Position numbers and translations under genes: made by a program
DNA from: Chitinophaga filiformis
GTDB taxonomy: Bacteria; Bacteroidota; Bacteroidia; Chitinophagales; Chitinophagaceae
Assembly (NCBI RefSeq): GCF_900102545.1
Contig: NZ_FNBN01000004.1
Coordinates: 484,680 to 548,679, forward strand
DNA length: 64,000 bases
Reading direction: 5' to 3'
In this document: positions 18,870 through 27,745 of the stretch, in pieces
Position numbering within the stretch: the stretch's first letter is position 1
How the letters are laid out: each line of letters opens with the position of its first letter
Notes under the pieces: generated by a model
Told to the model about the DNA's origin: nothing
Database searches by the model: none
Seen by the model: the letters and a program-made list of their open reading frames with translations, nothing else

Positions 18870-19245
18870 CTTCATTCAATAAATTTACTAGATTTCTCTA
18901 TCTTAATAGATGTAACAAAACACCACTTCACCATCCCCAACAAAAAATCGACTGCGAAAATCCTTACAGAGGATAAGTAAATATGCCTCCCCGGATAATT
19001 ATTGAAACATTTATTAACCTAACTTTAATATTGCGATAGTAAAGATCTCAACCTATAGACGAATTTGCAACCCAACTGAAGAGTACTTAACCCTGTTATT
19101 ACTACCATTGTATATTTCTAAAGAATAGGTAACAGCTTATGACAATCATGCTAAGCCCACTGGGCAAGGAATAACTATTTCTACCCCGTTAGCCCACAAC
19201 ATTACTCAGACGCTGCTACTTTTTGTTTAACCATACATTCTTTAT
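18870..19245 (+). other. AT-rich leader region of the LanC/LanKC-like operon
   Basis: The 376-bp gap has no gene of note. It contains a -7-like TATATTTC at 19111-19118, a TACTTTTTG at about 19219-19227, and a short inverted GCCCAcTGGGC around 19153-19163. An 11-codon frame starting at 19139 was seen but is not convincing. The promoter of the operon must be here. Confidence 0.35.
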
Positions 19246-20598
19246 ATGGTAACCCAGATACCAGATCGTCTTTTAAAGAGGGACGATGTAGATCAGCATG
19301 TCTTTAATCACGTTTCAGGCAACTATCCTATTTCATATGGAAAGCTGCGTGAGGCACTTTGCAACAATAAAAAGGAGGGAATAAAATTTATTAATTACCT
19401 GTTACAGGTGATTGAGTCTGCTCCATATATGAATGTTTCATTAGCGAAACATATTCTCTGTTTATGGACTGGTATATCTGCAGAGAAGTTCTCTCGCCAA
19501 ACGGATGTTAGTGTTTTTATTACTGATAGTGGTATAGCGGGATTGCTTCAATCTTATATTCGTTCAGATGAAAATAGCTATTCCGATATAAAAATTATAA
19601 GAGATGCGCTACTATCCTATAAACACGACCTAAGCAAAAGAATAAAAAGGGAAAACTCCAAACCCGGGTTACTTACAAAAGATTATCTAGCTGGCTTTAT
19701 TCAGGATAGCATTGATGACGTTTCAAATCCATCGATACAGCTTTTGAGCGCCGCCTGGAAGGCAGGGATAAGTGTTTCTAATATGCAACTTAAAACTGCG
19801 GATGCACTTTCTGTTATTGAAGATCTATTAGAGACATGTCCACCAGGTTTGTATAATGGTAGTCATGGTATAGCACGAAATCTGGCAACAGCTATAGAAT
19901 GTGGTCTTGTTCCTGCAGACCCAATCTATATAGACTGGATAAATCAATTACTCAGTAAAGAAGAAAATGACTATTCTCTCAAGCAAGGTATTGCCTGGTA
20001 TGGCATTGCTAGCATGGCTTGCAGGAATTTCATTTCTCCGGCAACTTTTGATGGAAGGCTGAAAAGGTATACTGCTACACTTGCAGATGCAATGCCTGAT
20101 AGCTCGGGATTTGCAACGGGATTAGCCGGCATTACTTATTTTTTGTTATCATATGCGCAATTATCCGGCAACAAAAAGTCGCTGCAAGCAGGGCTTGAAA
20201 ACCTGATATGTTTGACGGAGAGAGCTTATCATAAGGCAGGCACCACACATTGGCGATCTCCCCGTAATGAGCTTGTTACCCCTTGGGATGAAGACGGTGC
20301 TATACATATCTCACTAGTTTTCATTAAAGCTTATGAACTAACAGGGTCGATTGTATACAAACGATATGTGGAAGCGTCACTCTATTCACAAGAGATATAT
20401 ACTATTCATAATGATCTGAATGAGTATGCTGCCTTCGGTAACATTCTGCTTAATGCCTATCAGTCACTAAAAGAGCATTTGTGGTTAGGTAGAAGCTATT
20501 GGGGAGCCCAGGTAATTCTGCAATTGAAGGGACGAACGGATCTGGAAAAAGAAAACATGTTACAATTTCTTTTGAACTACTATAACCGACTTTCATAA
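19246..20598 (+). CDS. LanC-like cyclase homologue lacking zinc ligands
   Basis: The C-terminal 260 residues (about 190-450) have LanC-like alpha-toroid repeats: PPGLYNGSHGIARNL, GIAWYGIASM, GFATGLAGITYFLLSYAQ, ISLVFIKAYELTG and AFGNILLNAYQS. They align with the cyclase domain of the kinase protein encoded 306 bp downstream, so the two are paralogues. In true LanC enzymes a WCxG cysteine and a Cys-His pair hold catalytic zinc; here those positions read WDED and LNE, so no zinc site remains. The first 190 residues are unrecognised. It may be a pseudo-cyclase, a substrate-binding partner, or a class III-like zinc-free enzyme. First gene of the operon. Confidence 0.8.
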   Translation: MVTQIPDRLLKRDDVDQHVFNHVSGNYPISYGKLREALCNNKKEGIKFINYLLQVIESAPYMNVSLAKHILCLWTGISAEKFSRQTDVSVFITDSGIAGLLQSYIRSDENSYSDIKIIRDALLSYKHDLSKRIKRENSKPGLLTKDYLAGFIQDSIDDVSNPSIQLLSAAWKAGISVSNMQLKTADALSVIEDLLETCPPGLYNGSHGIARNLATAIECGLVPADPIYIDWINQLLSKEENDYSLKQGIAWYGIASMACRNFISPATFDGRLKRYTATLADAMPDSSGFATGLAGITYFLLSYAQLSGNKKSLQAGLENLICLTERAYHKAGTTHWRSPRNELVTPWDEDGAIHISLVFIKAYELTGSIVYKRYVEASLYSQEIYTIHNDLNEYAAFGNILLNAYQSLKEHLWLGRSYWGAQVILQLKGRTDLEKENMLQFLLNYYNRLS

Positions 20599-20631
20599 AA
20601 CCTATTCCATTATAATAATCCAATTAAGTAT

Positions 20632-20886
20632 ATGACAATCGACATTTTATATCGCCTGGAACATATAGATAATCTCATCCGTATTAAAGGGACAGGAACT
20701 CCTGATCAATTAGCACACCGGTTGGGAATGTCGAGGAGAAGCCTGTTTGATTATCTGAATCTGATGAAAGAGTATGGCGCTCCAATTAAATACTGCTCCC
20801 ACAGACAGAGCTACTACTATGAAACAGAAGGCCGTTTTATGGCAATGTGCACTTTTAAGGAAGAAGGAGAAGAAATTAACATCTAA
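20632..20886 (+). CDS. Small HTH protein
   Basis: The 84-aa protein is a single helix-turn-helix of the HTH_11/DeoR type (TPDQLAHRLGMSRRSLFDYLNLMKEYGAPI, about 22-51) followed by a short wing (YCSHRQSYYYE). Proteins of this kind are frequent in Bacteroidota next to peptide-modification and accessory gene clusters and are thought to be regulators. It sits 33 bp after the LanC-like gene and 17 bp before the kinase-cyclase gene, so it is part of the operon and may autoregulate it. Confidence 0.8.
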   Translation: MTIDILYRLEHIDNLIRIKGTGTPDQLAHRLGMSRRSLFDYLNLMKEYGAPIKYCSHRQSYYYETEGRFMAMCTFKEEGEEINI

Positions 20887-20903
20887 ACCCTCAAACTATT
20901 TAC

Positions 20904-23117
20904 ATGCGAGAAGATAAAAGTATCACCACGATCATCAATTCCGAAGCGGAAGAAAACATTAGTGAGGAAACGCCCAAGGGAAAAGTTGTAAAGAAAAGTG
21001 GGCAGCGCATTGGCTTCAATTATATCATTTATAAGAGTCTTAAGGAGAGTCAAAAGAATGATGTAATGAAGTGTTTCTATATAAAAGGGCTATTCAATTT
21101 CGGTACTTGTGTTATCAAAGAAGGCACCCTTGGAGACAGTAAGGACAAACATGGACGGGATATAAAGGATCGTTTGGTGTGGCAAAAGGAACTGCATGAA
21201 AAGCTGCAGGGTAAAGTACGAGTCCCTCGTTATTTGGGAAGTTTCGAAGAAAATGGAAACTATTATTTAGTCATTGAACGAATAAAGGGAGAATCTCTTG
21301 TACATATGTTCAAGAAACACAACAAAGAGTTAAGAGAAAGTGTGATTACCCGGAACAAACTGGGTCGAAAATTTCTTGGATATATTCTGAAGATTATTGA
21401 TCTCATGGATGAATTACATAAGAACAATGTAGTTCACAGAGATGCGTCCTCCAATAATTTCATGATTACACCTGGAGGTAAGATTGCTCTGATAGACCTT
21501 GAGCTCAGTTACTCCATTGATCAACAGTTACCCTCACCTCCCTTTCAGCTGGGCACCCATGGCTTTATGTCTCCCCAACAGATAGCAACATTAACTCCCA
21601 CTGTACAAGACGATATCTTCGCATTAGGTGCTAACATTTTCCAGATGTGGACGTATATATCTCCAAGTAAAATTGTAGATACTACCTATGAAAAACTAGT
21701 CAAGAAAATCAATTTCTTCATACCTGATCAAAAGGTGGCAGATATAGTTACTCAATGCATGCATCCGGATCCAGATGAACGCCCGGCACTACAAGCAATA
21801 AGAAAAATCATACACGAATACAAAGCAGATCACAACACAAAAATTCATAGAACTCAAAGCCATCCTCACTTATATGACAGGCAGGAAGTATTAGAGATCA
21901 TACAAAAATCCATCAATACTTATAGCACTCCTTTGCTGGCAGACCCTGAGAAAGGATGGTTTGCTGACAATATGAGAGATGCTTCTGGTGACAAAGATAA
22001 AATCAACAAAGCTTGGTTTGGCAGCTTCCACCAAGGAGTTGCCGGCGTAATTTATATGCTGAGTAAAGCAAAATACGTAGGAATGAACGTAGATGTCACG
22101 TCACCATTCGTGCAGAAAGGGCTTGATCTTATCGAACAAAAATATATTAACAGAAAGTACAGTACCTCCCCGAGCTTGCATTTCGGATCATCCGGTATCG
22201 CCGCTACTATTACTACAGCCATACACACAGGATTACTGGAATTTCAACCTAAGTATACCGATTGGATATACGCTCTATTAGAAAAAGAGAATGAAGACCT
22301 TAATATTTTCAATGGTATATGCGGGCAAGGGATTGCAAATATGATATGTACTCCTCTTATATCAGACAAGCAACTCTCAGAAAAAATACATGACTACGTA
22401 CAGCAATTACTTTCTCTGCAGCAAGAAGATGGTTCATGGATTATCTTCCCCAAAAGCAAGAAAAAGAAAGTACCTAAAGGGTTTGGGACAGGCATTTCTG
22501 GTATTATATACTTTCTACTCGAATACGCAAAACGTTTTAATGATGAGCAAGCCATCTTAGGCGCTGAACGAGGCCTGGAGTGGTTAATTGGAAAAGCTAG
22601 CCGGCATAAAGAACGAATTTGCTGGCCATCAAATTCTGGTAAAGAGCCTAACACATGGTGGACGATTGGAAATGCAGGAATAGCATTGGCATTTATTAAA
22701 GGATACGCATTAACCAATAATTTGAAGTATAAGAAGTTTGCTGCTGGCGGACTATACTATCACAAAGAAAAGGGCGTTAATAATAGTCTTAGTCAGACAA
22801 ATGGATTAAGCGGATTAGGAGAAATTTATCTGGATGCTTATCAGGTTTTGAAAGACCCTATATGGCTACAGCGAGCTGACTGGGTGGCACAAAACGTACT
22901 ACATTTGCTTAAAATCCATCCTACCCATGGTATATATTGGCTAACAGAGCATGAAAAACAACCAGCCCCCAGTTTTATGACCGGCAATAGTGGGGTGCTT
23001 CACTTTCTGTTAAGGTATTGCTATCCTGATAAGATTGGTATTCCTTTATCTGTATACAATCATATTGAAACAGAGATTCAAACTCCAAAATTTATAACAC
23101 ATATACCAATATCATGA
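20904..23117 (+). CDS. LanKC-like Ser/Thr kinase-cyclase without lyase domain
   Basis: Class III/IV lanthipeptide synthetases phosphorylate Ser/Thr, eliminate phosphate in an N-terminal lyase domain, then cyclise. This 737-aa protein has the kinase (about 35-307): K72 in CVIKEG, catalytic loop HRDASSNN (H178, D180, N185), metal Asp D198 in LIDLE, and GTHGFMSP. These are intact and LanKC-like (DLE rather than DFG). The LanC-like domain follows (about 325-715): HFGSSGIAATI, GFGTGISGIIYFLLEYA, NGLSGLGEIYLDAYQ, TGNSGVLHFLLRY. No room exists for the usual lyase of about 200 aa. The zinc positions read WTIG and TN instead of WCxG and CH. The 3' end overlaps the next gene in ATGA. Confidence 0.85.
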   Translation: MREDKSITTIINSEAEENISEETPKGKVVKKSGQRIGFNYIIYKSLKESQKNDVMKCFYIKGLFNFGTCVIKEGTLGDSKDKHGRDIKDRLVWQKELHEKLQGKVRVPRYLGSFEENGNYYLVIERIKGESLVHMFKKHNKELRESVITRNKLGRKFLGYILKIIDLMDELHKNNVVHRDASSNNFMITPGGKIALIDLELSYSIDQQLPSPPFQLGTHGFMSPQQIATLTPTVQDDIFALGANIFQMWTYISPSKIVDTTYEKLVKKINFFIPDQKVADIVTQCMHPDPDERPALQAIRKIIHEYKADHNTKIHRTQSHPHLYDRQEVLEIIQKSINTYSTPLLADPEKGWFADNMRDASGDKDKINKAWFGSFHQGVAGVIYMLSKAKYVGMNVDVTSPFVQKGLDLIEQKYINRKYSTSPSLHFGSSGIAATITTAIHTGLLEFQPKYTDWIYALLEKENEDLNIFNGICGQGIANMICTPLISDKQLSEKIHDYVQQLLSLQQEDGSWIIFPKSKKKKVPKGFGTGISGIIYFLLEYAKRFNDEQAILGAERGLEWLIGKASRHKERICWPSNSGKEPNTWWTIGNAGIALAFIKGYALTNNLKYKKFAAGGLYYHKEKGVNNSLSQTNGLSGLGEIYLDAYQVLKDPIWLQRADWVAQNVLHLLKIHPTHGIYWLTEHEKQPAPSFMTGNSGVLHFLLRYCYPDKIGIPLSVYNHIETEIQTPKFITHIPIS

Positions 23118-23899
23118 AGATACTCCAAGTTATCGACTCAGCATCTATATTATTCTCTCAAAAGATAAAAGTTATACTCGTCCATGCAGAAACCAAGGAA
23201 TTAATTAGTACACACATTCTTGACAAGAGGCAATTACCCCCTGAATTCAACAAACCTACTATATTAGAGATTGAAAATATTCGCTGGCGGGTGGTAAAAG
23301 CTAATGTCGATAGTCCAGGAAACTATTTCCGCTCACCTAAAATATCATTACACGTAATATTATCTGATCATCCACTTCCTGTAAATAAATTTTTAGTACC
23401 AACTCACGCCTTATTTAACCAATTCACAACTACAAACACAATTTCTTTATTCAAAGACTTTAGTTTGGCACTCGCTGACGAAGAGTGGCTCCAATTTGAA
23501 TTCCACCCAGTCGAAAGCATCGACTTCATACAAGAAACAACTTCGATAATCTCAACCATTATAAACTCACCAGATGAAAACGGCAACCTCCTAGGTTATA
23601 CTAGTTCTTATATAAGAGATTCTACCTGGGCTCGTCCGCTACAAATTCAGCTTGATGAATTTTGCTCATTTATGAATATTAAAGAGAAAGGGAATATCAT
23701 TATGCCGAACAATAATTTTATTGAAAATGGATTCTCACTGCGGTCCGATAATTACATTTATTATGGCATCACAAATAATGGCGCAATTAAAAAACTAGCA
23801 ATAACAGGATTTGATTGTATTGACGATGAACTTTCCGCTATATTATCAAGATTTAATCTTGTATTCGTGGATTGGTGTAATGCAAGCATATTAAGCTAA
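23114..23899 (+). CDS. Unrecognised protein coupled to the kinase-cyclase gene
   Basis: The 261-aa protein has no signal peptide or membrane segment and no motif I recognise. It begins MKILQVIDSASILFS and is rich in short hydrophobic strands, suggesting a mixed alpha/beta fold. Its start overlaps the kinase-cyclase stop (ATGA), which points to translational coupling and often to a complex of fixed stoichiometry. It is the last gene of the operon; the next gene is convergent and 30 bp away. It is a candidate accessory subunit or substrate-recognition protein. I do not assign a function. Confidence 0.75.
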   Translation: MKILQVIDSASILFSQKIKVILVHAETKELISTHILDKRQLPPEFNKPTILEIENIRWRVVKANVDSPGNYFRSPKISLHVILSDHPLPVNKFLVPTHALFNQFTTTNTISLFKDFSLALADEEWLQFEFHPVESIDFIQETTSIISTIINSPDENGNLLGYTSSYIRDSTWARPLQIQLDEFCSFMNIKEKGNIIMPNNNFIENGFSLRSDNYIYYGITNNGAIKKLAITGFDCIDDELSAILSRFNLVFVDWCNASILS

Positions 23900-23929
23900 C
23901 AATTTAATTTTCATCGCCTCGTAGGCCAA

Positions 23930-24835
23930 TTATGGCATCTCTTCTGGCTTTCCATTACTTTTAATTCTAAAAAAATGGCGTCCTTTAATTAACAGGCCAT
24001 CAGAATGTTCTTCCATATGTCCAGTATGAACATTTATAAGCTTACCGGCATAGAAGAGTTCTATCTTTTCCGCAGCCTGATAGCCACTCACTATCCGTTT
24101 TACCTTAAAACGCTTTAATATCTTATTAACTTGATCCTCATCACTCCTTACTCCTTCGCCCTCAATATTACCATTGCCCGGAAAAATATCTCCTATAGTA
24201 GGAGATTTAAATAGACTCTTAGGGTTGCCAAGGGTTTTAGCCAAACTATTAATCTCTTCGATAGTTCTAGCACCGTAAAGTACCCTCATAGAAAGGCCTC
24301 CGTGTACAAACAATGTATGTCCAATTTTCTCGATTAGATTTTTTGTTTTCAACCAACGCCATAATTCATTGCTACCATCATACAGGACAGTCGAAGCATT
24401 GCGCCCAACTTTTTCTGCCTTTGCATATTGGGGATGCCTGAATCGCCATTGACCATTTAAATTCTTTATTTCTTTATCACCCAAAATGAAATGTAGATGC
24501 CCATTCATCTTCTCCGCCTTTTCCTCAAGTGAATAAATAAGCCAAAGGCATTCTAGCACGTCTTCGTTATCCTCTAAACAATTTCCTAGTATAATGACAT
24601 GCCCTTCTTTAAAAACCCAATTAAGTTGTTTATCTATGATTTTACCACGATATAGAATCTTACAAAATTTCTGAAAATCCCCTCCGACATCAGATATTAC
24701 AAACATGCCACCTCCTCCTTTAAACACACTCCTTTCATTTATCAGCTCTCGCTTTAATCGTAGAGAAAAAAACCGATCTTGCTTATTAGGGTCTGCATGC
24801 GGTATCTGCAGGGAAATTTCTATTTTTTCTGGCAT
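23930..24835 (-). CDS. Degenerate calcineurin-like metallophosphoesterase (pseudoenzyme)
   Basis: The 301-aa protein follows the fold of the phosphatase domain encoded at 28.7-29.6 kb closely (ECLWLIYSLEEKAEK, FILGDKEIKNLNG, LKTKNLIEKIG, LFVHGGLS). Its metal motifs are changed: FVISDVGGDF keeps D49, motif II reads GN85 instead of GD, motif III reads GDKE (119-122) instead of GNHE, and the late GH reads GY in IVSGYQ. Only the HGG histidine is clearly kept. Catalysis is therefore unlikely; a binding or regulatory role is inferred. No signal peptide, so it should stay in the cytoplasm. Last gene of a three-gene leftward operon, 5 bp after the lipoprotein stop. Confidence 0.82.
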   Translation of the reverse strand: MPEKIEISLQIPHADPNKQDRFFSLRLKRELINERSVFKGGGGMFVISDVGGDFQKFCKILYRGKIIDKQLNWVFKEGHVIILGNCLEDNEDVLECLWLIYSLEEKAEKMNGHLHFILGDKEIKNLNGQWRFRHPQYAKAEKVGRNASTVLYDGSNELWRWLKTKNLIEKIGHTLFVHGGLSMRVLYGARTIEEINSLAKTLGNPKSLFKSPTIGDIFPGNGNIEGEGVRSDEDQVNKILKRFKVKRIVSGYQAAEKIELFYAGKLINVHTGHMEEHSDGLLIKGRHFFRIKSNGKPEEMP

Positions 24836-24840
24836 ACATT

Positions 24841-25389
24841 CTAATTTCTTGATCCTGAAAAAAACTCTCTTAAATCATCTCTTACTGTCACGGGTATTGC
24901 TCTTACCCTTTTATATGCATTACGATTATATGTATAATAAATCGTTGGTTTATCTTGGCATAAATTCAATCGATACGACAAATTAGAGCTATCCAAAAAT
25001 AATTTGTTCTCAATTGTTGGCAACTTGCTATTCTGCTCTTTGAAATATCCCTCAATAAATTGTCTCCCACCGTTGGCATTAATAATAATAAAATGTCGAT
25101 CCTTAATGTTGTCCTTGTGCTTAATAATACTGTCAATAGTCTTCTTCCGACAACTTGGACAACTTGCCTGGACAGGCAATATCAGAAATGCGAGAGAATC
25201 ATTAAGTTTATCATCAACAACTACATTATCTACGACTTTTAGTAGATTTTTAAATATTGAGTCGCCGCTTTCCTTTGCGACTATCATCTCGACGCTCCTT
25301 TTACTAACATCGGGCTTATCACAAGAGAAGGCGATGACTGACAATGCAATCACAAAAATAAGCGACGATTTTTTAGAATAATTTTTCAT
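24841..25389 (-). CDS. CxxC thioredoxin-like lipoprotein
   Basis: The 182-aa product has a lipoprotein signal (residues 1-23, lipobox IAFSC with C23 as lipid site). A redox motif SCPSC places C77 and C80 at the start of a helix after a strand (LAFLILPVQ), as in thioredoxin folds, and a later KPTIYYT supplies the cis-Pro-like strand. It is shorter than TlpA proteins. It probably handles thiols of exported proteins, which suits the neighbouring Cys-containing peptides. Start overlaps the stop of the upstream DUF4221-like gene in ATGA, so the pair is co-translated. Confidence 0.8.
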   Translation of the reverse strand: MKNYSKKSSLIFVIALSVIAFSCDKPDVSKRSVEMIVAKESGDSIFKNLLKVVDNVVVDDKLNDSLAFLILPVQASCPSCRKKTIDSIIKHKDNIKDRHFIIINANGGRQFIEGYFKEQNSKLPTIENKLFLDSSNLSYRLNLCQDKPTIYYTYNRNAYKRVRAIPVTVRDDLREFFSGSRN

Positions 25390-26564
25390 TTATTTTCCCT
25401 CTGGTATTGGGTTAACGTCATTTTAGCGCTTTTATCATCGGTGTAAAGCAATCTTACAAAGCGCAACTCATGTCCATCCCTAGATTTTGCCATCGTATAA
25501 ATAGCACCGTCGTCCAAAAAAAGCAAGAAATTAAATGAAAAATCATCATTGATACCAGATTCACCAATTATCTTGAAGGTTTCATCAAATACTATTATAC
25601 TTCTCTTCTTTCTACCAGATTTTGATTGGAAATCAGCCTCACTCATTTTCTGCTTTGCCAATCTCAAGTATCTTTTTCTATAAGGATCAAACAATATTTC
25701 GCCATAAGAATCACGTAAAGAATATACCTTGTAACCGTCCTCCTTTTGAAGCTGTTCTTTTGAAACTGTCTCAATTTCTCCTTTTTGAAATTTACTTCTC
25801 CCAAAATATGCCACGTGATAATTGGCTAAATCAGTTTCATAAATATTAGGATCGGCGGCAAAGCTAAAAACGAAATTCCCTCTATTATTCATGCAATAGC
25901 CATAATCTACAAAAGCATAACCTAATAAGCCATTTTGATAAATATCAGGAAGAGAATAGTAAGGAGTCTTTGTTTGGTTATTCATATCGAACTCGTACAA
26001 AGTCCTCCATCTCCTTTGAGCATCAAGAGATTTGTCATTAATCGCTGGTTTAACGGCTATATAAACCATATTACCTCTGAAAAGCATTGGAGATGTGGTA
26101 GTAGTATATGGTCTTCTACCTAAATCCTCCGAATATTTTATTCCCCTTTTTACTTTCCCGGTACTATCTACTAAAAATAATGTAGTCATCGTTGTGATAT
26201 ATATACTATCAAAATTCTTAACAAATACACTTACCTTATCAAGTTTGCTACTTCTAATCCATGTATATAAGGGCACTCTTTTGATCAATCTACCGGAATA
26301 AAAATTATACATACTAATGGATTTGGAACCACGATCATAAAAAGACATATAAGTGCTATCCCTGTTTTTAAATAAATTCAATGACTCAATTCGCTTATAG
26401 GTATGCTCAGCCAAAATAAAGCACAACGTATCCTCAGTCGGGTTTAACCGAATATCTCCATAAACAGGTGCTATGTATCTATAATCTGCCCTCACAACAC
26501 TTTCTTTCTTGTGACAACTAATGAACACTGAACATATAATAATAAACTTTGCCAGATTTCTCAT
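25386..26564 (-). CDS. DUF4221-like lipoprotein, predicted beta-propeller
   Basis: From ATG 26564 the protein has 392 residues and a lipoprotein signal (MRNLAKFIIICSVFISC, C17). The body has repeating strand-rich blocks (YRYIAPVYGDIRLN, SFYDRGSKSISMYNF, LFLVDSTGKV, IVFDETFKIIGES) as in DUF4221 and BF3164-type six-bladed propellers of Bacteroidota. These are commonly found beside small exported peptides and TlpA-like thioredoxins; their role is unknown. The frame is open to 26633, but that start lacks a signal peptide. A TGCA-box at 26654-26669 lies about 90 bp upstream, in the same arrangement as before the peptide genes. Confidence 0.82.
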   Translation of the reverse strand: MRNLAKFIIICSVFISCHKKESVVRADYRYIAPVYGDIRLNPTEDTLCFILAEHTYKRIESLNLFKNRDSTYMSFYDRGSKSISMYNFYSGRLIKRVPLYTWIRSSKLDKVSVFVKNFDSIYITTMTTLFLVDSTGKVKRGIKYSEDLGRRPYTTTTSPMLFRGNMVYIAVKPAINDKSLDAQRRWRTLYEFDMNNQTKTPYYSLPDIYQNGLLGYAFVDYGYCMNNRGNFVFSFAADPNIYETDLANYHVAYFGRSKFQKGEIETVSKEQLQKEDGYKVYSLRDSYGEILFDPYRKRYLRLAKQKMSEADFQSKSGRKKRSIIVFDETFKIIGESGINDDFSFNFLLFLDDGAIYTMAKSRDGHELRFVRLLYTDDKSAKMTLTQYQRENK

Positions 26565-26653
26565 TTTATCATTTTTATTATTTCTCTTTGGGCATTGGCT
26601 TTCCGCATCAAACTCCAAGCCTTGATAAAGCACCTACAAATTAGTTTTAGCGG

Positions 26654-26669
26654 ATGCATTTTTTTTGCA
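26654..26669 (-). promoter_or_regulatory. TGCA-box upstream of the lipoprotein operon
   Basis: Read on the - strand the site is TGCAAAAAAAATGCAT, one base different from the boxes at 26775 and 28171. It lies about 90 bp before the DUF4221-like start in the same orientation relative to its gene. Confidence 0.5.
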
Positions 26670-26774
26670 CTGAGTTTCTATAACCTCCAGTAAAACTAGC
26701 TGTATCTCAATTCAAGTTATTTTGACTACTTAGCAATCTTTTGTATACACTCCATTAACTCAAAAATTAAACGG

Positions 26775-26796
26775 TGCAAGAAAAATGCATTCCTAG
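26775..26796 (+). promoter_or_regulatory. TGCA-box upstream of the decayed peptide gene
   Basis: TGCAAGAAAAATGCAT followed by TCCTAG; the core is identical to the one at 28171. It begins 74 bp before the ATG remnant of the peptide pseudogene. Confidence 0.5.
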
Positions 26797-26848
26797 CTAA
26801 TATATTCGTATTGAAGTCTAACAACTGTTTCACTAAATACTTTTAAAA

Positions 26849-27196
26849 ATGAATTCATATAAAAAAATATCGTTGTTAACGCCCTTCTTACAGTTACGCC
26901 CATTGTTACCGAAGTTGTTATTCCAGAAAATTCACCATAAAGAGTTAATAATGGAACATTAAGAGCATTTAATACCGGTGATAGTGATAATGCCGACGTA
27001 TTATTCATGTTTAATTGTGTCAGGTGGTGGTCCACATCCTTGCGCAAAAAATCTAACAATTATAACCGGCGCTTGTGTAGTAATGGATGAAAGTAGAATC
27101 CTGATGTATTGTCTACATTATCAAACAGTAGACAATACATCAGACGCTGGAGGTCCTGGTAATAGGAATCAAAGCAGTGTATTGGATATAGTATAA
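26849..27196 (+). pseudogene. Decayed copy of the secreted CX10C peptide gene
   Basis: The sequence can be followed from an ATG at 26849 to a stop at 27194-27196 only by changing frame. At 26941 a frame reads RVNNGTLRAFNTGDSDNADV, matching the intact gene at 28268; after a 1-nt insertion near 27000 the homology continues as SCLIVSGGGPHPC, then DESR, YQTV and GGPGNRNQSSVLDIV. Earlier leader sequence is also scrambled. It is therefore a frameshifted paralogue, not an expressed protein. Opposite-strand frames over it are not real genes. Confidence 0.75.
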
Positions 27197-27320
27197 GCAG
27201 CCCCTTCTAAAAATATACTTGCCTGAAAACAAAAAATCCTGGAAATCACTCTATCCTTATACAAACTTTTCTTTTTTAGCCCTTTCAATATTTATATTTC
27301 GTACCCGATGGACTAATAAT

Positions 27321-27340
27321 AAGACATAATTCCATGTCTT
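27321..27340 (+). promoter_or_regulatory. Inverted repeat upstream of peptide gene 1
   Basis: AAGACAT and ATGTCTT form a perfect 7-bp inverted repeat with a 6-nt spacer about 70 bp before the ATG at 27410. It could be an operator. A -7-like TATATTTC lies at 27293-27300. Confidence 0.35.
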
Positions 27341-27409
27341 AATAAGAAATTGATTAGTACAATAAAAAATAAACCTCATTAGCTATTTTTTACGTTAAAT
27401 ATATGTACA

Positions 27410-27745
27410 ATGAAAAAAAACTATTTCACAAATCTATCAATATTAGGTTTAGTCCTCCTAGTTGCTTCGGCTGCGACCACGTCTATCATTCCTGATAAAT
27501 CAAACAACAAAAGAGCTAACAATGGGACATTGCGACCTAGCGACAACGAAGAGGAGCTTACCTGTATATTTGTAACAGGGGGAGGTGTAAACTCATGTAC
27601 AGTAAGCATAACCAATACAACACCAATTGGTGGATTCGAAAGTCTAGTTAAAATAGGTACTTTTTATTATCAAACAATAGGCAACACGTCAATAACCGCA
27701 GACGTTGTTGGAGATCAAAACAGTATGTTAGAAATTGTAATATAA
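27410..27745 (+). CDS. Secreted CX10C peptide 1, candidate modification substrate
   Basis: The 111-aa product has a signal-peptide-like leader (NLSILGLVLLVASAATTS, residues 8-25), then IPDKSNNKRANNGTLR, nearly identical to peptide 2. The core has two cysteines, C52 and C63, bracketing IFVTGGGVNS, and is rich in Ser/Thr (CTVSITNTTPIGG, YYQTIGNTSITAD). The Cys pair could form a disulfide, or thioether rings with nearby Ser/Thr if the kinase-cyclase acts on it; the latter is speculation. It lacks the TGCA-box seen at the other two copies. Confidence 0.7.
   Translation: MKKNYFTNLSILGLVLLVASAATTSIIPDKSNNKRANNGTLRPSDNEEELTCIFVTGGGVNSCTVSITNTTPIGGFESLVKIGTFYYQTIGNTSITADVVGDQNSMLEIVI

Noticed and set aside
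19139-19174. 11-codon frame upstream of the LanC-like gene as a precursor peptide
   Set aside because: Too short, no Cys and no Ser/Thr-rich core; the CX10C peptides are far better candidates.
26793-27059. 88-aa frame on the - strand in the peptide region
   Set aside because: It is antisense to the decayed CX10C peptide copy, whose + strand homology is clear.
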